From Billgrantia azerbaijanica (lineage in GTDB: Bacteria; Pseudomonadota; Gammaproteobacteria; Pseudomonadales; Halomonadaceae), in the NCBI GenBank assembly GCA_004551485.1, contig SBLD01000001.1:166424-230423 (forward strand): a stretch of 64,000 nt of DNA, written 5' to 3'. The position numbers and the translations under genes were made by a program. Shown here one piece after another: positions 1-9,318 of the stretch (position 1 is the first letter of the stretch; the number at the start of each line of letters is the position of its first letter). Under the pieces are notes generated by a model. That model saw only the letters and a program-made list of their open reading frames with translations, searched no databases and was not told where the DNA came from.

Positions 1-6
1 GAACGT

Positions 7-83
7 GCGCCCGTAGCTCAGCTGGATAGAGTACCTGACTACGAATCAGGTGGTCGGAGGTTCGAATCCTCCCGGGCGCGCCA
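7..83 (+). tRNA. tRNA-Arg (anticodon ACG), first copy
   Basis: A 77-nt cloverleaf. The 7-bp acceptor stem pairs GCGCCCG with CGGGCGC, followed by discriminator G and an encoded CCA. The anticodon loop within CTGACTACGAATCAG reads ACG. The T arm carries GGTTCGAATCC. An identical copy follows 70 bp downstream, so the two are probably co-transcribed. Confidence 0.97.
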
Positions 84-153
84 ATCGCTTCGATGCCAGG
101 AAGCGATCGCCCGATTCCACGTGACATGCTGAAGGCGGTACTTGCCGCTCCCC

Positions 154-230
154 GCGCCCGTAGCTCAGCTGGATAGAGTACCTGACTACGAATCAGGTGG
201 TCGGAGGTTCGAATCCTCCCGGGCGCGCCA
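154..230 (+). tRNA. tRNA-Arg (anticodon ACG), second copy
   Basis: Base-for-base identical to the copy at 7-83, including the encoded CCA. The spacer between the copies is not conserved with the gene, as in an ordinary tandem tRNA duplication. A hairpin terminator starts a few bases after the CCA. Confidence 0.97.
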
Positions 231-236
231 GATCCT

Positions 237-270
237 GACCCGCTCTCTTCGAGGGCGGGTCTTCTGTTTT
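237..270 (+). terminator. Intrinsic terminator of the tRNA-Arg pair
   Basis: A 7-bp stem GACCCGC/GCGGGTC (237-243 with 255-261) is followed by a T-rich tail (TTCTGTTTT). It lies 6 bp after the second tRNA and points in the same direction. Confidence 0.75.
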
Positions 271-318
271 CTACTGGCTGAATCGGCGCCGGCTCGCGTG
301 TCGATTCTGCGATCGTTT

Positions 319-354
319 GAGGCGCCGTCGCGATGCGATGGGCGCCTCTTTTTT
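319..354 (+). terminator. Second intrinsic terminator after the tRNA pair
   Basis: An 8-bp stem GAGGCGCC/GGCGCCTC (319-326 with 341-348) is followed at once by six T residues. The T tract is on the plus strand, so it backs up the terminator at 237. It is not a terminator for dusC, which converges from the other side. Confidence 0.75.
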
Positions 355-403
355 GTATCGTTCTTCACTTGAGGCGTACGCGGCCGCGACGCCAGACGGC
401 TGC

Positions 404-1426
404 TCAGGCCGGTGTGGCTGCTCGGGCCGGGTGCCGGGGGATCGGCGCCTCTAGCCCGGCCAGCAGGGCGTCGAGGGCGGTGCAGCGCTTGAGCGCCTGG
501 AAGCGCCGTGCCGCCTCGACGTCGCGGCTGCGCATGTGGCTGAGCCACTGCTTGACCAGGGCCGTGACCACTCGCTCCGGAAGTGTGCTACGCTGCGCTG
601 CAGCGAAGTCGCGCAGCAGTTCGGCGCGGACCCGCCAGGGGGTGGCGGGGAGTCGCTCGCCGGTGGCCTGCCAGTGGCGGATGCGCGGCGCCAGCCAGGG
701 ATCGGCCAGGGCGCCACGGCCGAGCATGACGTCGCGACAGCCGGAGAGCGTGCGCGCCTTCCAGTAGTCCTCGAGCGTCCAGATGTCGCCGTTTGCCACC
801 ACCGGGATGCGCACGCGGTGACGAATGCGCGCCAGCCACTCCCAGTGGGCGGGAGGCCGGTAGCCCTCGTGGCGAGTGCGGGCGTGCACGACGAGCTGTG
901 CGGCACCGCCGCGTTCGGCGGCGCGGGCGCAGGCCAGCGCCAGGCGGCGGTCGGCAAAGCCCAGGCGCAGCTTGGCGGTCACCGGGATCGCGCCGCCCAC
1001 GGCGCCCTGTACCGCCGCCACGGCCGCCTCGACACGGCCGGGGTCGCGCAGCAGCGAGGCGCCGCCGTCATGGCGGTTGACGGTCTTGGCGGGGCAGCCG
1101 AAGTTGAGGTCGAGGCTGCGGGCGCCCAGGTGCAGCGCCTGGCGCGCGTTGGCGGCCAGCGCCGCGGGGTCGGCGCCGAGCAGCTGCAGGTGCACCGGCA
1201 CGCCGGCGGGCGTCGCGACCCCCGGCCGGTCGAGTTCGGGACAGTGGCGACGAAAGACGCGCGGCGGCAGCGGCGCGTCGACGACGCGCACGAATTCGGT
1301 GACGGCCCAGTCGAAGCCCGGGGTACGGGTGAGCAGGTCACGGGTGACGGCGTCGATGACGCCCTCCATGGGTGCCAGGCCGATCCGGCCTTCTTGTAGT
1401 AAATTAACAACGGCATGTTCCACCAT
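404..1426 (-). CDS. dusC: tRNA-dihydrouridine(16) synthase DusC
   Basis: A 340-aa flavoprotein that reduces uridine in the tRNA D loop. An FMN-binding TIM-barrel start (LAPMEGV near residue 18), the Dus active-site signature LNFGCPAKTVN with its catalytic Cys, and the later VVANGDIW and MLGRGAL segments all match the Dus family. ITEFVRVVD-like and CPELDRP segments fit DusC better than DusA or DusB. It is about 25 residues longer than E. coli DusC, mostly at the ends. The ATG at 1426 is the first in frame, but translation could begin nearer LAPMEG. It is divergent from oadG. Confidence 0.9.
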   Translation of the reverse strand: MVEHAVVNLLQEGRIGLAPMEGVIDAVTRDLLTRTPGFDWAVTEFVRVVDAPLPPRVFRRHCPELDRPGVATPAGVPVHLQLLGADPAALAANARQALHLGARSLDLNFGCPAKTVNRHDGGASLLRDPGRVEAAVAAVQGAVGGAIPVTAKLRLGFADRRLALACARAAERGGAAQLVVHARTRHEGYRPPAHWEWLARIRHRVRIPVVANGDIWTLEDYWKARTLSGCRDVMLGRGALADPWLAPRIRHWQATGERLPATPWRVRAELLRDFAAAQRSTLPERVVTALVKQWLSHMRSRDVEAARRFQALKRCTALDALLAGLEAPIPRHPARAATPA

Positions 1427-1539
1427 GGCGCGCTTGCATTCTCTCGTCAGTGTGGCAGTTTATATGGCCGTATTTTTGGCGCTGCCCGCTTGATGGCTTC
1501 CAATCGCCTCCAGATGGGGCAGCTTACTGGAGAAACCGC

Positions 1540-1797
1540 ATGCAGGATACGCAGCTGGTGCAAGACGGTCTGGCCCTGATGGGGGTCGGCATGGGGTTTG
1601 TTTTTGTTTTTCTTACCGTCCTGGTGATGCTCACGACGCTGATGTCGCTGATCATCCGCCGTCTGGCCCCCGAGCCCGCCGTTCCGGGCGTCCCCGACCG
1701 TCCCGCCTCCTCGGCCCCTGGCCAGGCCGACGATGCCGAGCTGATGGCCGTGATCAGCACGGCCGTGCACCGCTATCGCCGCCAGAATCGCCGATAA
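1540..1797 (+). CDS. oadG: Oxaloacetate decarboxylase gamma subunit
   Basis: An 85-aa membrane protein. Residues about 12-38 form one transmembrane helix, followed by a Pro/Ala-rich linker and a basic C-terminus (YRRQNRR). OadG anchors the alpha subunit to the membrane decarboxylase and helps bind zinc. I chose the ATG at 1540 because a GGAG sits about 9 bp upstream and the protein then has family length; the same frame stays open upstream to 1450. It is the first gene of oadGAB, in the usual order. The 113-bp gap to dusC holds a divergent promoter region; I could not fix its boxes with confidence. Confidence 0.9.
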   Translation: MQDTQLVQDGLALMGVGMGFVFVFLTVLVMLTTLMSLIIRRLAPEPAVPGVPDRPASSAPGQADDAELMAVISTAVHRYRRQNRR

Positions 1798-1839
1798 CGA
1801 ACAACCGGATCACAATACGCCATTTCAAGGGGCTCCATC

Positions 1840-3663
1840 ATGAGTGAGACCAAACGCCCGCTCGGCATCACCGACGTGGTGCTGCGCGACGCCCATCAGT
1901 CGCTGTTTGCCACCCGCCTGCGCCTCGAAGACATGCTGCCCATCGCCGAGAAGCTCGACCGCGTCGGCTTCTGGTCGCTGGAATCCTGGGGCGGCGCCAC
2001 CTTCGATGCCTGCATCCGCTACCTGGGCGAGGATCCCTGGGAGCGCATCCGCGCCCTCAAGGCGGCGATGCCCAACACCCCGCAGCAGATGCTGCTGCGC
2101 GGCCAGAACCTGCTGGGCTACCGCCACTACGCCGACGACGTGGTCGACAAGTTCGTCGAGCGCGCCAAGACCAACGGCGTGGACGTCTTCCGCGTCTTCG
2201 ACGCCATGAACGACCCGCGCAACCTGGAGCGGGCCATCCAGGCGGTGCGCAACGTCGAGGGGCACGCCCAGGGCACGCTCTCCTACACGGTGAGCCCGGT
2301 GCACACCCTCGACGGCTGGGTGGAGCTCGGCCGCACCATCGCCGACATGGGAGCCGACTCCCTGGCCATCAAGGACATGGCGGGCCTGCTGACCCCCTAT
2401 GATGCCTTCGAGCTGGTCAGCCGCCTGAAGAAGGCGCTGGACATCCCCATCCACATGCAGTGTCACGCCACCACCGGCCTTTCCACCGCGACCTACCTCA
2501 AGGCCGTGGAGGCCGGCATCGACAACGTCGACACCGCCATCTCGTCGATGTCCATGACCTATGGCCACAGCCCCACCGAGTCGCTGGTGGCCATCCTCAA
2601 GGGCACCGAGCGCGATACCGGTCTCGACCTCGAACTGCTCGAGGAGATCGCCGCCTACTTCCGCGAGGTGCGCAAGAAGTACGCCGCCTTCGAGGGCTCG
2701 CTCAAGGGTATCGATTCGCGCATCCTGGTCGCCCAGGTGCCGGGCGGCATGCTCACCAACATGGAGAGCCAGCTCAAGGAGCAGGGCGCCGGTGACAAGC
2801 TCGACGACGTGCTGACCGAGATCCCGCGGGTGCGCGAGGACCTCGGCTACATCCCGCTGGTCACGCCCACCTCGCAGATCGTCGGCACCCAGGCGGTGAT
2901 GAACGTGATGATGGGCGAGCGCTACAAGTCCATCTCCAAGGAGGTGCAGGCGCTGCTCAAGGGCGAGTACGGCGCCGCGCCGGCGCCCTTCAACAAGGAA
3001 CTCCAGCAGCGGGTGCTGGAGGGCGGCGAGCCGATCACCGGCCGCCCGGCCGACCGGCTCGAGCCGGAGATGGCGCGCCTGACGACCGAACTGCAGGAGA
3101 AGGCCAAGGCCGAAGGCATCCGCCTCGCCGAGGGCGAGCGCGAGATCGACGACGTCCTCACCTATGCGCTGTTCCCGCAGATCGGGCTCAAGTTCCTCAA
3201 GAATCGCGACAATCCCGAGGCCTTCGAGCCGGCCCCGCAAGCCCCTGAGAAAGGCGCCGCGCTGCCGGCAAAGAGCGAGGCGGCGGTTCCGGCCGCCCAG
3301 GGCAATCCGGGCAGCGGTCCCGAGACCTACACCGTCAAGGTCAACGGCAAGGCCTATGTGGTGGAAGTGGCCGAGGGCGGCGAGATCAGCCAGGTGCAGG
3401 CCCAGCAGCCTGCCGCGGCCAGCAGTGCCCCGGCGCCCGCCGCGGCACCGAGCGGCGAGACCATCGCCGCGCCGCTTGCCGGCAACATCTTCAAGGTCAA
3501 CGTGCGCGAGGGCGACAGCATCGAGGCCGGCGACGTGGTGATCATCCTCGAGGCCATGAAGATGGAGACCGAGGTGCGGGCGGCGACCGCCGGCGTCGTC
3601 TCCCAGATCAAGGTTGGTGAAGGCGACAGCGTGGCCGTGGGCGACGCCCTCGTCGTGCTCTGA
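1840..3663 (+). CDS. oadA: Oxaloacetate decarboxylase alpha subunit (biotin-carrying)
   Basis: A 607-aa cytoplasmic carboxyltransferase. The N-terminal HMGL-type TIM barrel starts [14 protein letters not shown] and contains the metal/active-site strand [11 protein letters not shown] conserved carboxylase domain follows, then an Ala/Pro linker (about 465-525) and a C-terminal biotinyl domain with EAMKMET, biotin on Lys574, 33 residues from the end. It transfers the carboxyl of oxaloacetate to biotin; OadB then decarboxylates it and pumps Na+. Pyruvate carboxylase subunit B is similar, but the oadG and oadB neighbours settle the call. Confidence 0.96.
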   Translation: MSETKRPLGITDVVLRDAHQSLFATRLRLEDMLPIAEKLDRVGFWSLESWGGATFDACIRYLGEDPWERIRALKAAMPNTPQQMLLRGQNLLGYRHYADDVVDKFVERAKTNGVDVFRVFDAMNDPRNLERAIQAVRNVEGHAQGTLSYTVSPVHTLDGWVELGRTIADMGADSLAIKDMAGLLTPYDAFELVSRLKKALDIPIHMQCHATTGLSTATYLKAVEAGIDNVDTAISSMSMTYGHSPTESLVAILKGTERDTGLDLELLEEIAAYFREVRKKYAAFEGSLKGIDSRILVAQVPGGMLTNMESQLKEQGAGDKLDDVLTEIPRVREDLGYIPLVTPTSQIVGTQAVMNVMMGERYKSISKEVQALLKGEYGAAPAPFNKELQQRVLEGGEPITGRPADRLEPEMARLTTELQEKAKAEGIRLAEGEREIDDVLTYALFPQIGLKFLKNRDNPEAFEPAPQAPEKGAALPAKSEAAVPAAQGNPGSGPETYTVKVNGKAYVVEVAEGGEISQVQAQQPAAASSAPAPAAAPSGETIAAPLAGNIFKVNVREGDSIEAGDVVIILEAMKMETEVRAATAGVVSQIKVGEGDSVAVGDALVVL

Positions 3664-3674
3664 GGACGGTGCCC

Positions 3675-5000
3675 ATGACCGAGAAGATACTGACCCTGTG
3701 GACCGGCTCGGGGCTCTATAACCTGAGCCTTGGCCAGGCCGTGATGGTCCTGGTGGGGCTGCTGCTGCTGTGGCTGGCCATCGCCAAGAAGTTCGAGCCG
3801 TTGCTGCTGGTGCCGATCGGCTTCGGCGGCATCCTGGCCAACATCCCCGAGGCGGGGCTGGCGCTGTCGGCCGCCGAGCAGGCGGCTCACCTCGCCCGGC
3901 CCGAGGTCCTCGAGCGCATGGCGGCGGCGCTGCAGCTGACCCTGGAGTCCGCGGGCGACCTCGAGGCCTGGCGCCACACCCTTGGGGAGGTGCTGCATGG
4001 CGATACCTCGCCCGAGCTGATCCGTGCCGCCAACGATGCGGCCATGGACGCGGGCTACGCCCACGGCGTGCTCTACCAGTTCTACAACGTGGCGATCGCC
4101 TCCGGCATCGCCCCCCTGGTGATCTTCATGGGCGTGGGCGCGATGACCGATTTCGGTCCGCTGCTCGCCAACCCGCGTACGCTCTTCCTGGGTGCCGCCG
4201 CCCAGTTCGGCATCTTCGCCACCCTGCTCGGGGCGGTGGGCATGTCGGCCATGGGCTGGATGGACTTCTCGCTCAACCAGGCCGCCGCCATCGGCATCAT
4301 CGGCGGCGCGGACGGCCCGACCTCGATCTACGTATCGAGCATCCTGGCGCCGGAGCTGCTGGGGGCCATCGCCGTGGCCTCCTACTCCTACATGGCACTG
4401 GTGCCGCTGATCCAGCCGCCGATCATGCGTGCGCTGACCACCCGTCACGAGCGCGAGATCGTCATGACCCAGCTGCGCCCGGTGTCCAAGCTGGAGAAGA
4501 TCGTCTTCCCGCTGACGCTGTTGATCCTGGTGGTGCTCTTCCTGCCGGATGCCGCACCGCTGCTGGGCATGTTCTGCTTCGGCAACCTGATGCGCGAGTG
4601 CGGGGTGGTGGAGCGCCTTTCCGACACCGCCCAGAACGCCCTGATCAACATCGTGACCATCTTCCTGGGCCTGTCGGTGGGCTCCAAGCTGATGGCCGAC
4701 CGCTTCCTGGCGGTGGAGACCCTGGGCATCCTGGGGCTCGGCATGGTGGCCTTCGCCATCGGTACCGCCTGCGGCGTCCTGATGGCCAAGCTGCTCAACT
4801 CCGTCAGCAAGATGCCGATCAACCCGCTGATCGGTTCCGCCGGGGTCTCGGCGGTGCCCATGGCGTCACGGGTATCGAACAAGGTCGGCCTGGAGGCCAA
4901 TCCGCACAACTTCCTGCTGATGCATGCCATGGGGCCCAACGTGGCCGGCGTCATCGGCTCGGCGGTGGCGGCCGGGGTGATGATCAAGTACCTGGGCTAA
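3675..5000 (+). CDS. oadB: Oxaloacetate decarboxylase beta subunit (Na+ pump)
   Basis: A 441-aa polytopic membrane protein that decarboxylates carboxybiotin and exports Na+. It carries the family's [13 protein letters not shown] segment, with the Asp needed for Na+ transport, and the C-terminal [21 protein letters not shown] and [14 protein letters not shown] regions. I used the ATG at 3675, with GAGGA about 8 bp upstream, over an in-frame GTG two codons earlier. An insertion of about 60 residues after residue 55 (roughly 60-115) is hydrophilic. The gene follows oadA by 11 bp and ends in a strong terminator. Confidence 0.95.
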   Translation: MTEKILTLWTGSGLYNLSLGQAVMVLVGLLLLWLAIAKKFEPLLLVPIGFGGILANIPEAGLALSAAEQAAHLARPEVLERMAAALQLTLESAGDLEAWRHTLGEVLHGDTSPELIRAANDAAMDAGYAHGVLYQFYNVAIASGIAPLVIFMGVGAMTDFGPLLANPRTLFLGAAAQFGIFATLLGAVGMSAMGWMDFSLNQAAAIGIIGGADGPTSIYVSSILAPELLGAIAVASYSYMALVPLIQPPIMRALTTRHEREIVMTQLRPVSKLEKIVFPLTLLILVVLFLPDAAPLLGMFCFGNLMRECGVVERLSDTAQNALINIVTIFLGLSVGSKLMADRFLAVETLGILGLGMVAFAIGTACGVLMAKLLNSVSKMPINPLIGSAGVSAVPMASRVSNKVGLEANPHNFLLMHAMGPNVAGVIGSAVAAGVMIKYLG

Positions 5001-5019
5001 CTTCCGGACAGTAGGGATA

Positions 5020-5055
5020 ACGCAAAACGGCGCCGCAGGGCGCCGTTTTGCGTTT
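5020..5055 (+). terminator. Terminator after oadGAB, probably bidirectional
   Basis: A perfect 15-bp stem ACGCAAAACGGCGCC/GGCGCCGTTTTGCGT (5020-5034 with 5039-5053) closes a 4-nt loop. It lies 20 bp after oadB. The A-run and T-run inside the arms let it serve transcripts from both sides, including yigZ, which converges from 5142. Confidence 0.85.
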
Positions 5056-5141
5056 GGCCGCCCGCCGACGGGGGCTGGCCCTGGGGCCCGGGCGGGGCGA
5101 CGTGAAGGGACAAGCGGGCAGCGAGCTCCCGGGGCGCCGGG

Positions 5142-5765
5142 TCAGCGGGCGTCGAGCAGCAGCGTCACGCGCCCCCGCAGTCGCGCCTCGAGTGGGGCCA
5201 GGTCGAGCACGGTGTCGCGGGGCCAGCCGATGGTGAGCACCACGCCGTCGGCCCGGTAATCGGCGGCGTCGACGGGGACGTCGCGCTGGGCGAGCCAGGC
5301 GCGGGCCTCGGCCTCGCCGGCGAAGTCGACCAGCAGGCGCTGTGCCGTGCGCTCGGTCACCTCGCGGCGCGGCAGGGTCGCCAGCGCCTGGGCGACGGCC
5401 TGGGCGTAGGCGCGCGCCAGGCCGCCGGTGCCGAGCTTGGTGCCGCCGAAGTAGCGGGTCACCACGCAGCCCACCTGGCCGAGGCCGGCGCCCTCCAGCA
5501 CCTGGAACATCGGCCGCCCGGCGGTGCCGCCGGGCTCGCCGTCGTCGGAGAAGCCGATGGCGGCCTGCTCGCCGGGCGGGCCGGCGATGAAGGCACTGCA
5601 GTGGTGGCTGGCGTTGGGGTGGGCCTGGCGCGCCGCGGCGAGCAGCGCCTCGAAGGCGGCCACGTCCGGGGCGTGGCAGACCCAGGCGAGGAAGCGGCTC
5701 TTCTCGACCTCGATCTCGCTCGCGTGGCGCTCGTCGGGGGCCAGGTCGGGGACGGGGTAGCGCAT
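5142..5765 (-). CDS. yigZ: YigZ / IMPACT family protein
   Basis: A 207-aa protein. The N-terminal IMPACT domain has its hallmarks: HCSAFI, SDDGEPGGTAGRP, and VVTRYFGGTKLGTGGLARAY. A C-terminal DUF1949 ferredoxin-like half follows. The family is related to eukaryotic Gcn2 regulators and its bacterial job is unsettled. The ATG overlaps the stop of the S24 peptidase gene by one base, so the two are translationally coupled and probably share the SOS-controlled promoter at 6288-6315. That is unusual for yigZ. Confidence 0.92.
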   Translation of the reverse strand: MRYPVPDLAPDERHASEIEVEKSRFLAWVCHAPDVAAFEALLAAARQAHPNASHHCSAFIAGPPGEQAAIGFSDDGEPGGTAGRPMFQVLEGAGLGQVGCVVTRYFGGTKLGTGGLARAYAQAVAQALATLPRREVTERTAQRLLVDFAGEAEARAWLAQRDVPVDAADYRADGVVLTIGWPRDTVLDLAPLEARLRGRVTLLLDAR

Positions 5766-6241
5766 CAGTGGGTCAGCGCCCCCTGGCGGACCACGCCCAT
5801 CACCATGCCGAGCACCTGGATGTCGCTGTTCTTGAGGTAGATGGGCGGCATGTTCTCGTTGGCGGGCTGCAGCCGCACGCCCGAGCGTTCGATGTAGAGC
5901 GTCTTCAGGGTGACCTCCTGCTGGTTGATCATCACCACGGCGGTCTCGCCGTTCTCGGCGCTCTCGCGCCGCTCGATGATGATGACATCGCCGTCGAAGA
6001 TATTGCACTCCACCATGGAGTTGCCGCGTACGCGCAGGGCGTAGGTGTTGCGGCGTACCATGCTGGCCGGGACCTGGATGGTGTCGTGGGTGGCGCAGGC
6101 CTCGACCGGCAGGCCGGCGGCGACGTCGCCGAGCAGCGGGATCTCGACCAGCGCGCCCGGCTCGACGTCGAGCTCGGACCACGCCTCGGCCAGTGGCAGG
6201 TTGGGACGACGGTGCAGATAGCGGGCAGTGGCTGCGGCCAT
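5765..6241 (-). CDS. S24 (LexA/UmuD-like) self-cleaving peptidase without DNA-binding domain
   Basis: A 158-aa protein. After a short N-terminal tail of about 40 residues comes a full S24 peptidase fold: candidate Ala-Gly cleavage site in LLGDVAAGLPVEA, catalytic Ser in VRGNSM, FDGDVIII, and catalytic Lys in VTLKTLYIE. Residues before the cleavage site are too few for LexA's winged helix, so it resembles UmuD in plan. No umuC lies beside it. I chose the ATG at 6241 because AAGGGGAG lies 7-8 bp upstream and the SOS promoter sits just before it; the frame is open further upstream through that promoter. It is probably a LexA target and may undergo RecA-stimulated cleavage. Confidence 0.88.
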   Translation of the reverse strand: MAAATARYLHRRPNLPLAEAWSELDVEPGALVEIPLLGDVAAGLPVEACATHDTIQVPASMVRRNTYALRVRGNSMVECNIFDGDVIIIERRESAENGETAVVMINQQEVTLKTLYIERSGVRLQPANENMPPIYLKNSDIQVLGMVMGVVRQGALTH

Positions 6242-6262
6242 GTGACGCTCCCCTTGTCGATC

Positions 6263-6278
6263 CTGTGGAAATGTACAG
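6263..6278 (-). promoter_or_regulatory. LexA (SOS) box of the S24-yigZ operon
   Basis: CTGT-N8-ACAG, an exact match to the core gammaproteobacterial LexA operator. It lies immediately downstream of the -10 box at 6288-6293, covering about +3 to +18, where a bound repressor would block initiation. Confidence 0.85.
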
Positions 6279-6287
6279 GTATCCTGC

Positions 6288-6315
6288 ACTATATCAGCCG
6301 CGCCCCGGCTGGCAA
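6288..6315 (-). promoter_or_regulatory. Sigma-70 promoter of the S24-yigZ operon
   Basis: On the minus strand, -35 TTGCCA (6310-6315), a 16-bp spacer and -10 TATAGT (6288-6293): 5/6 matches to each consensus hexamer. The expected start near 6281 gives a leader of about 40 nt that contains the LexA box and a good ribosome binding site. Confidence 0.8.
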
Positions 6316-6441
6316 GTTCCCGGGCTTTCAACGCGCCTTGACCTGTGGCAAGGGAGCGGCCGCGAGCCGGCCCGGCGACTAGTCGCGGAAAGCCTTTCCG
6401 TGTAGAGTTGCGGCGAATTTTTGCCATTCCTGGAGAGTGCC

Positions 6442-7086
6442 TTGAGCCTGCGTCTGCAAGCGCGCAACCTGGCCTGCGAGCGCGATGATCGTTGGCTGTT
6501 CCGCGGCCTCGATCTGGACATCCGGGCCGGCGAGATCGTCCGCGTGGAAGGCCCCAACGGCAGCGGCAAGACCACCCTGCTGAAGATCCTCTCCGGGCAG
6601 CTCGCCGGCTACGAGGGCGAACTCTTCTGGGGTGATGCGCCCATGCGCCGGGCCCGCGAGGCCTTTCTCTCCAGCCTGCTCTACCTGGGGCATGCGCCGG
6701 GCGTGAAGGCGGCGCTGACGCCGCTGGAGAACCTCGCCTGGTACCAGGCGCTGGCCGGCCAGCCCCGCGACGAATCGTCGCGCATGGCCGCCCTGGAGGC
6801 GATCGGCCTGGCGGGCTTCGAGGACGTACCGACCGGACAGCTCTCCGCCGGCCAGCAGCGCCGCGTGGCCCTGGCCCGCCTGCTGCTTACGCCGCGCCCC
6901 CTGTGGGTGCTCGACGAGCCCTTCACCGCCATCGACCGCGACGGCGTCCAGGCGCTGGAGCAGCGCCTGGTGGAGCACGCGCGCCGCGGCGGCTGCGTGC
7001 TGGTGACCACCCACCACGAATTGACACCATGCGATGCCCTGCGCCGCATACGCCTGGGGCCGGGAGGTGACGATGCCGGCCACTGA
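6442..7086 (+). CDS. ccmA: Heme exporter ATPase CcmA
   Basis: A 214-aa ABC ATPase: Walker A GPNGSGKTT, signature LSAGQQRR, Walker B PLWVLDEPFTAID, and switch His in TTHHE. With CcmBCD it powers release of holo-CcmE in System I cytochrome c maturation. I used the TTG at 6442 with GGAG 6 bp upstream; an in-frame TTG at 6421 has no such site. First gene of the ccm operon. Its end overlaps ccmB by 14 bp. Confidence 0.94.
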   Translation: MSLRLQARNLACERDDRWLFRGLDLDIRAGEIVRVEGPNGSGKTTLLKILSGQLAGYEGELFWGDAPMRRAREAFLSSLLYLGHAPGVKAALTPLENLAWYQALAGQPRDESSRMAALEAIGLAGFEDVPTGQLSAGQQRRVALARLLLTPRPLWVLDEPFTAIDRDGVQALEQRLVEHARRGGCVLVTTHHELTPCDALRRIRLGPGGDDAGH

Positions 7087-7813
7087 CCGCACGGCGACGG
7101 GAGCGGCCATGGACGCGCCCCATGCGGAACCTCACGGTAGCCTGGGAGTCGCATTCTGGGCCACGCTGAAGCGCGATCTGGTGCTGCTGCTGCGGCGTCG
7201 CAGCGAGGTGATGAACCCGCTGGTGTTCTTCGCCATCGTCATCACGCTGTTTCCCATCGGTATCTCGCCCGACCCGCAGCTGCTGGCGACCATCGCGCCG
7301 GGGCTGTTGTGGGTGGCGGCCCTGCTGGCGGCGCTGCTGTCGCTGGACAGCCTGTTCCGCGCCGACTATGACGACGGCTCCCTGGAGCAGTTACTGCTAA
7401 CGCCTCAGCCGCTGGCGCTTCTGTCGCTGGCCAAGGTGACGGTACACTGGTTGCTCACCGGCCTGCCGCTGGCGCTGATGGCCCCGCTGCTGGGGATCAT
7501 GCTGGCGTTGCCCGCCGGCAGCTATGCCGTGCTGGCGCTGTCGCTGGCCCTGGGATCGGCGAGCCTGAGCCTGATCGGTGCCATCGGCGCGGCCCTCACG
7601 GTGGGGCTGTCGCGCGGCGGCGTGCTGCTCTCGCTGCTGGTGCTGCCGCTCTACATTCCGGTGCTGATCTTCGGCGCCGGCGCCGTTCAGGCCGCCATCT
7701 TCGGTGATGGGGTGATGGCGCACCTGGCAATTCTCGGTGCCTTGCTGGCAGTGGCACTGATCTTTGCGCCCTGGGCGATCGCTGCATCGCTGCGCATCAG
7801 TATCAACGGTTGA
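7073..7813 (+). CDS. ccmB: Heme exporter membrane subunit CcmB
   Basis: A 246-aa protein with about six transmembrane helices. The start [22 protein letters not shown] and the [21 protein letters not shown] stretch are typical of CcmB. It pairs with CcmA. The ATG at 7073 is preceded by GGAGGTGA and lies inside ccmA, so translation is coupled. An N-terminal extension of about 20 polar residues precedes the conserved part. Confidence 0.94.
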   Translation: MPATDRTATGAAMDAPHAEPHGSLGVAFWATLKRDLVLLLRRRSEVMNPLVFFAIVITLFPIGISPDPQLLATIAPGLLWVAALLAALLSLDSLFRADYDDGSLEQLLLTPQPLALLSLAKVTVHWLLTGLPLALMAPLLGIMLALPAGSYAVLALSLALGSASLSLIGAIGAALTVGLSRGGVLLSLLVLPLYIPVLIFGAGAVQAAIFGDGVMAHLAILGALLAVALIFAPWAIAASLRISING

Positions 7814-7827
7814 GGGGTGGACGAGGC

Positions 7828-8568
7828 ATGTGGGCCTTCATTCATAAGCTGGGGTCTCCCAAGTGGTTCTACGATATCAGCGCACGGCTGCAGCCCTGGT
7901 TCTGGGTGCTGGCGCTGGCGCTGATCGCGGTCGGCACCGTCTGGGGGCTGGCCTTCGCCCCGGCGGACTACCAGCAGGGCAACAGCTTCCGCATCATCTA
8001 CGTGCACGTGCCGGCGGCCTTCCTGGCCCAATCGATCTTCGTCACCATGGCCGTGGCGGGGGTGATCTTTATGGTGTGGAAGATCAAGATCGCCGACATG
8101 GCCGCCGCCATGATGGCGCCGCTGGGGGCTGCCATGACCTTCGTCGCGCTCTTCTCCGGCGCCGTGTGGGGCGTGCCGACCTGGGGCACCTGGTGGATGT
8201 GGGACGCGCGCCTGACCTCCATGCTGATCCTGCTGTTCCTCTACCTCGGCGTCATCGCCCTGCGCGGCGCCTTCGCCAGCCGCGACAGCGCCTCTCGCGC
8301 CGCCTCGGTACTGGCCATGGTGGGCGTGATCAACATCCCCATCATCAAGTACTCGGTAGACTGGTGGTACACCCTGCACCAGCCCGCCTCCTTCACCCTC
8401 ACCGAGCGCCCGGCGATGCCCACCGAGATGTGGCTGCCGCTACTGATCATGGTGGTGGGCTTCTACTGCTTCTTCATCGCCGTGACCCTACTGCGCACCC
8501 GCAGCGAGATCCTGCGCCGCGAGGCCAACAAGCGCTGGGTCCGTGAGCTTGCCGGGGGGATACGCTGA
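7828..8568 (+). CDS. ccmC: Heme-handling membrane protein CcmC
   Basis: A 246-aa protein with six predicted helices. It has the tryptophan-rich WWD motif ([18 protein letters not shown]) flanked by conserved His residues (HVPAAF upstream; [10 protein letters not shown] downstream). CcmC attaches heme to CcmE. The ATG at 7828 follows GAGG by a few bases. Its stop overlaps the ccmD start by one base. Confidence 0.95.
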   Translation: MWAFIHKLGSPKWFYDISARLQPWFWVLALALIAVGTVWGLAFAPADYQQGNSFRIIYVHVPAAFLAQSIFVTMAVAGVIFMVWKIKIADMAAAMMAPLGAAMTFVALFSGAVWGVPTWGTWWMWDARLTSMLILLFLYLGVIALRGAFASRDSASRAASVLAMVGVINIPIIKYSVDWWYTLHQPASFTLTERPAMPTEMWLPLLIMVVGFYCFFIAVTLLRTRSEILRREANKRWVRELAGGIR

Positions 8569-8819
8569 TGGCATTCGACAGCTTCCAGGACTTTGTCGCC
8601 ATGGGTGGCCATGCACCCTACGTCTGGGCCGCCTGGGCCGTGACGCTGGCGCTGCTGGCGGGCAGCGGGCTGCATGCCCGCTTCGAGCATCGCCGCACGC
8701 TGCGCAACCTGGCCCGTCGGGTGCGTCGCGAACGGCGCCTGGTCGGTGCCACGGGCGGTGCGGCAACGATTCAACACGAGGGGGGTGGGCACACCAATGA
8801 CTCCGAAACGCAAGCGTAA
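8568..8819 (+). CDS. ccmD: CcmD, small membrane subunit
   Basis: An 83-aa protein. One transmembrane helix (about residues 17-35, YVWAAWAVTLALLAGSGL) is followed by an Arg-rich cytoplasmic stretch (RRTLRNLARRVRRERR). CcmD stabilises the CcmABC complex and helps release holo-CcmE. It starts on the ccmC stop and its last 23 bp overlap ccmE. Confidence 0.9.
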   Translation: MAFDSFQDFVAMGGHAPYVWAAWAVTLALLAGSGLHARFEHRRTLRNLARRVRRERRLVGATGGAATIQHEGGGHTNDSETQA

Positions 8820-9306
8820 ACTGACCATCATCCTGGGACTGGTATCGCTGGCCGCCATCGCCGTGGGGCTGACGCTCTACGCGCTGCGTGCCAACATCAA
8901 TCTCTTCTTCAGTCCCATCGAGATCGCCGCGGGCGATGCGCCCTTCGAGCGCCAGATTCGCGCCGGCGGGATGGTCAAGGAGGGCACGGTTCGCCGCAAC
9001 CCCGACAGCCTGGACGTCGAGTTCGTGGTCACCGACTACGTCGAGGATCTGGAAGTCCGCTACAGCGGCATCCTGCCCGACCTGTTCCGCGAGGGGCAGG
9101 GCGTGGTCGTGGTCGGCGAGCTGCAGCCAAGCGGCGAGTTCCGCGCCGACCAGGTGCTGGCACGCCACGACGAGAACTACATGCCGCCCGAGGTGGCCGA
9201 TGCGCTGGAGAATGCCGGCTATTCGCCTGCCGACTTCCAGCAGAAGGCCGGCGAAGTGACCAAGGAAGGCCGCTCGGCGAACGAAAGCACTGCCAGTCAA
9301 TACTGA
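8797..9306 (+). CDS. ccmE: Heme chaperone CcmE
   Basis: A 169-aa periplasmic protein with one N-terminal membrane anchor (about 8-28) and an OB fold. The covalent heme-binding His is His124 in ARHDENYMP, with Tyr128 as the expected ligand. The last 30 residues are polar and probably disordered. The ATG at 8797 lies inside ccmD and follows a G-rich ribosome site; a longer reading from 8674 would lack the anchor at its N-terminus. Confidence 0.95.
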   Translation: MTPKRKRKLTIILGLVSLAAIAVGLTLYALRANINLFFSPIEIAAGDAPFERQIRAGGMVKEGTVRRNPDSLDVEFVVTDYVEDLEVRYSGILPDLFREGQGVVVVGELQPSGEFRADQVLARHDENYMPPEVADALENAGYSPADFQQKAGEVTKEGRSANESTASQY

Positions 9307-9318
9307 GCCGGAGCGTCC

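Noticed and set aside
7-230. A genomic island attachment site at the tandem tRNA-Arg genes.
   Set aside because: No integrase gene, no partial 3' tRNA repeat further along the window, and the neighbours are core genes.
5765-6427. A longer 220-aa S24 protein that could include a LexA DNA-binding domain.
   Set aside because: The extra 62 residues are translated across the promoter and LexA box and do not resemble a winged helix. The protein is not LexA itself.
6421-6441. An earlier TTG start for ccmA at 6421.
   Set aside because: No ribosome site before it, while GGAG stands 6 bp before the TTG at 6442, and the shorter product fits the family.
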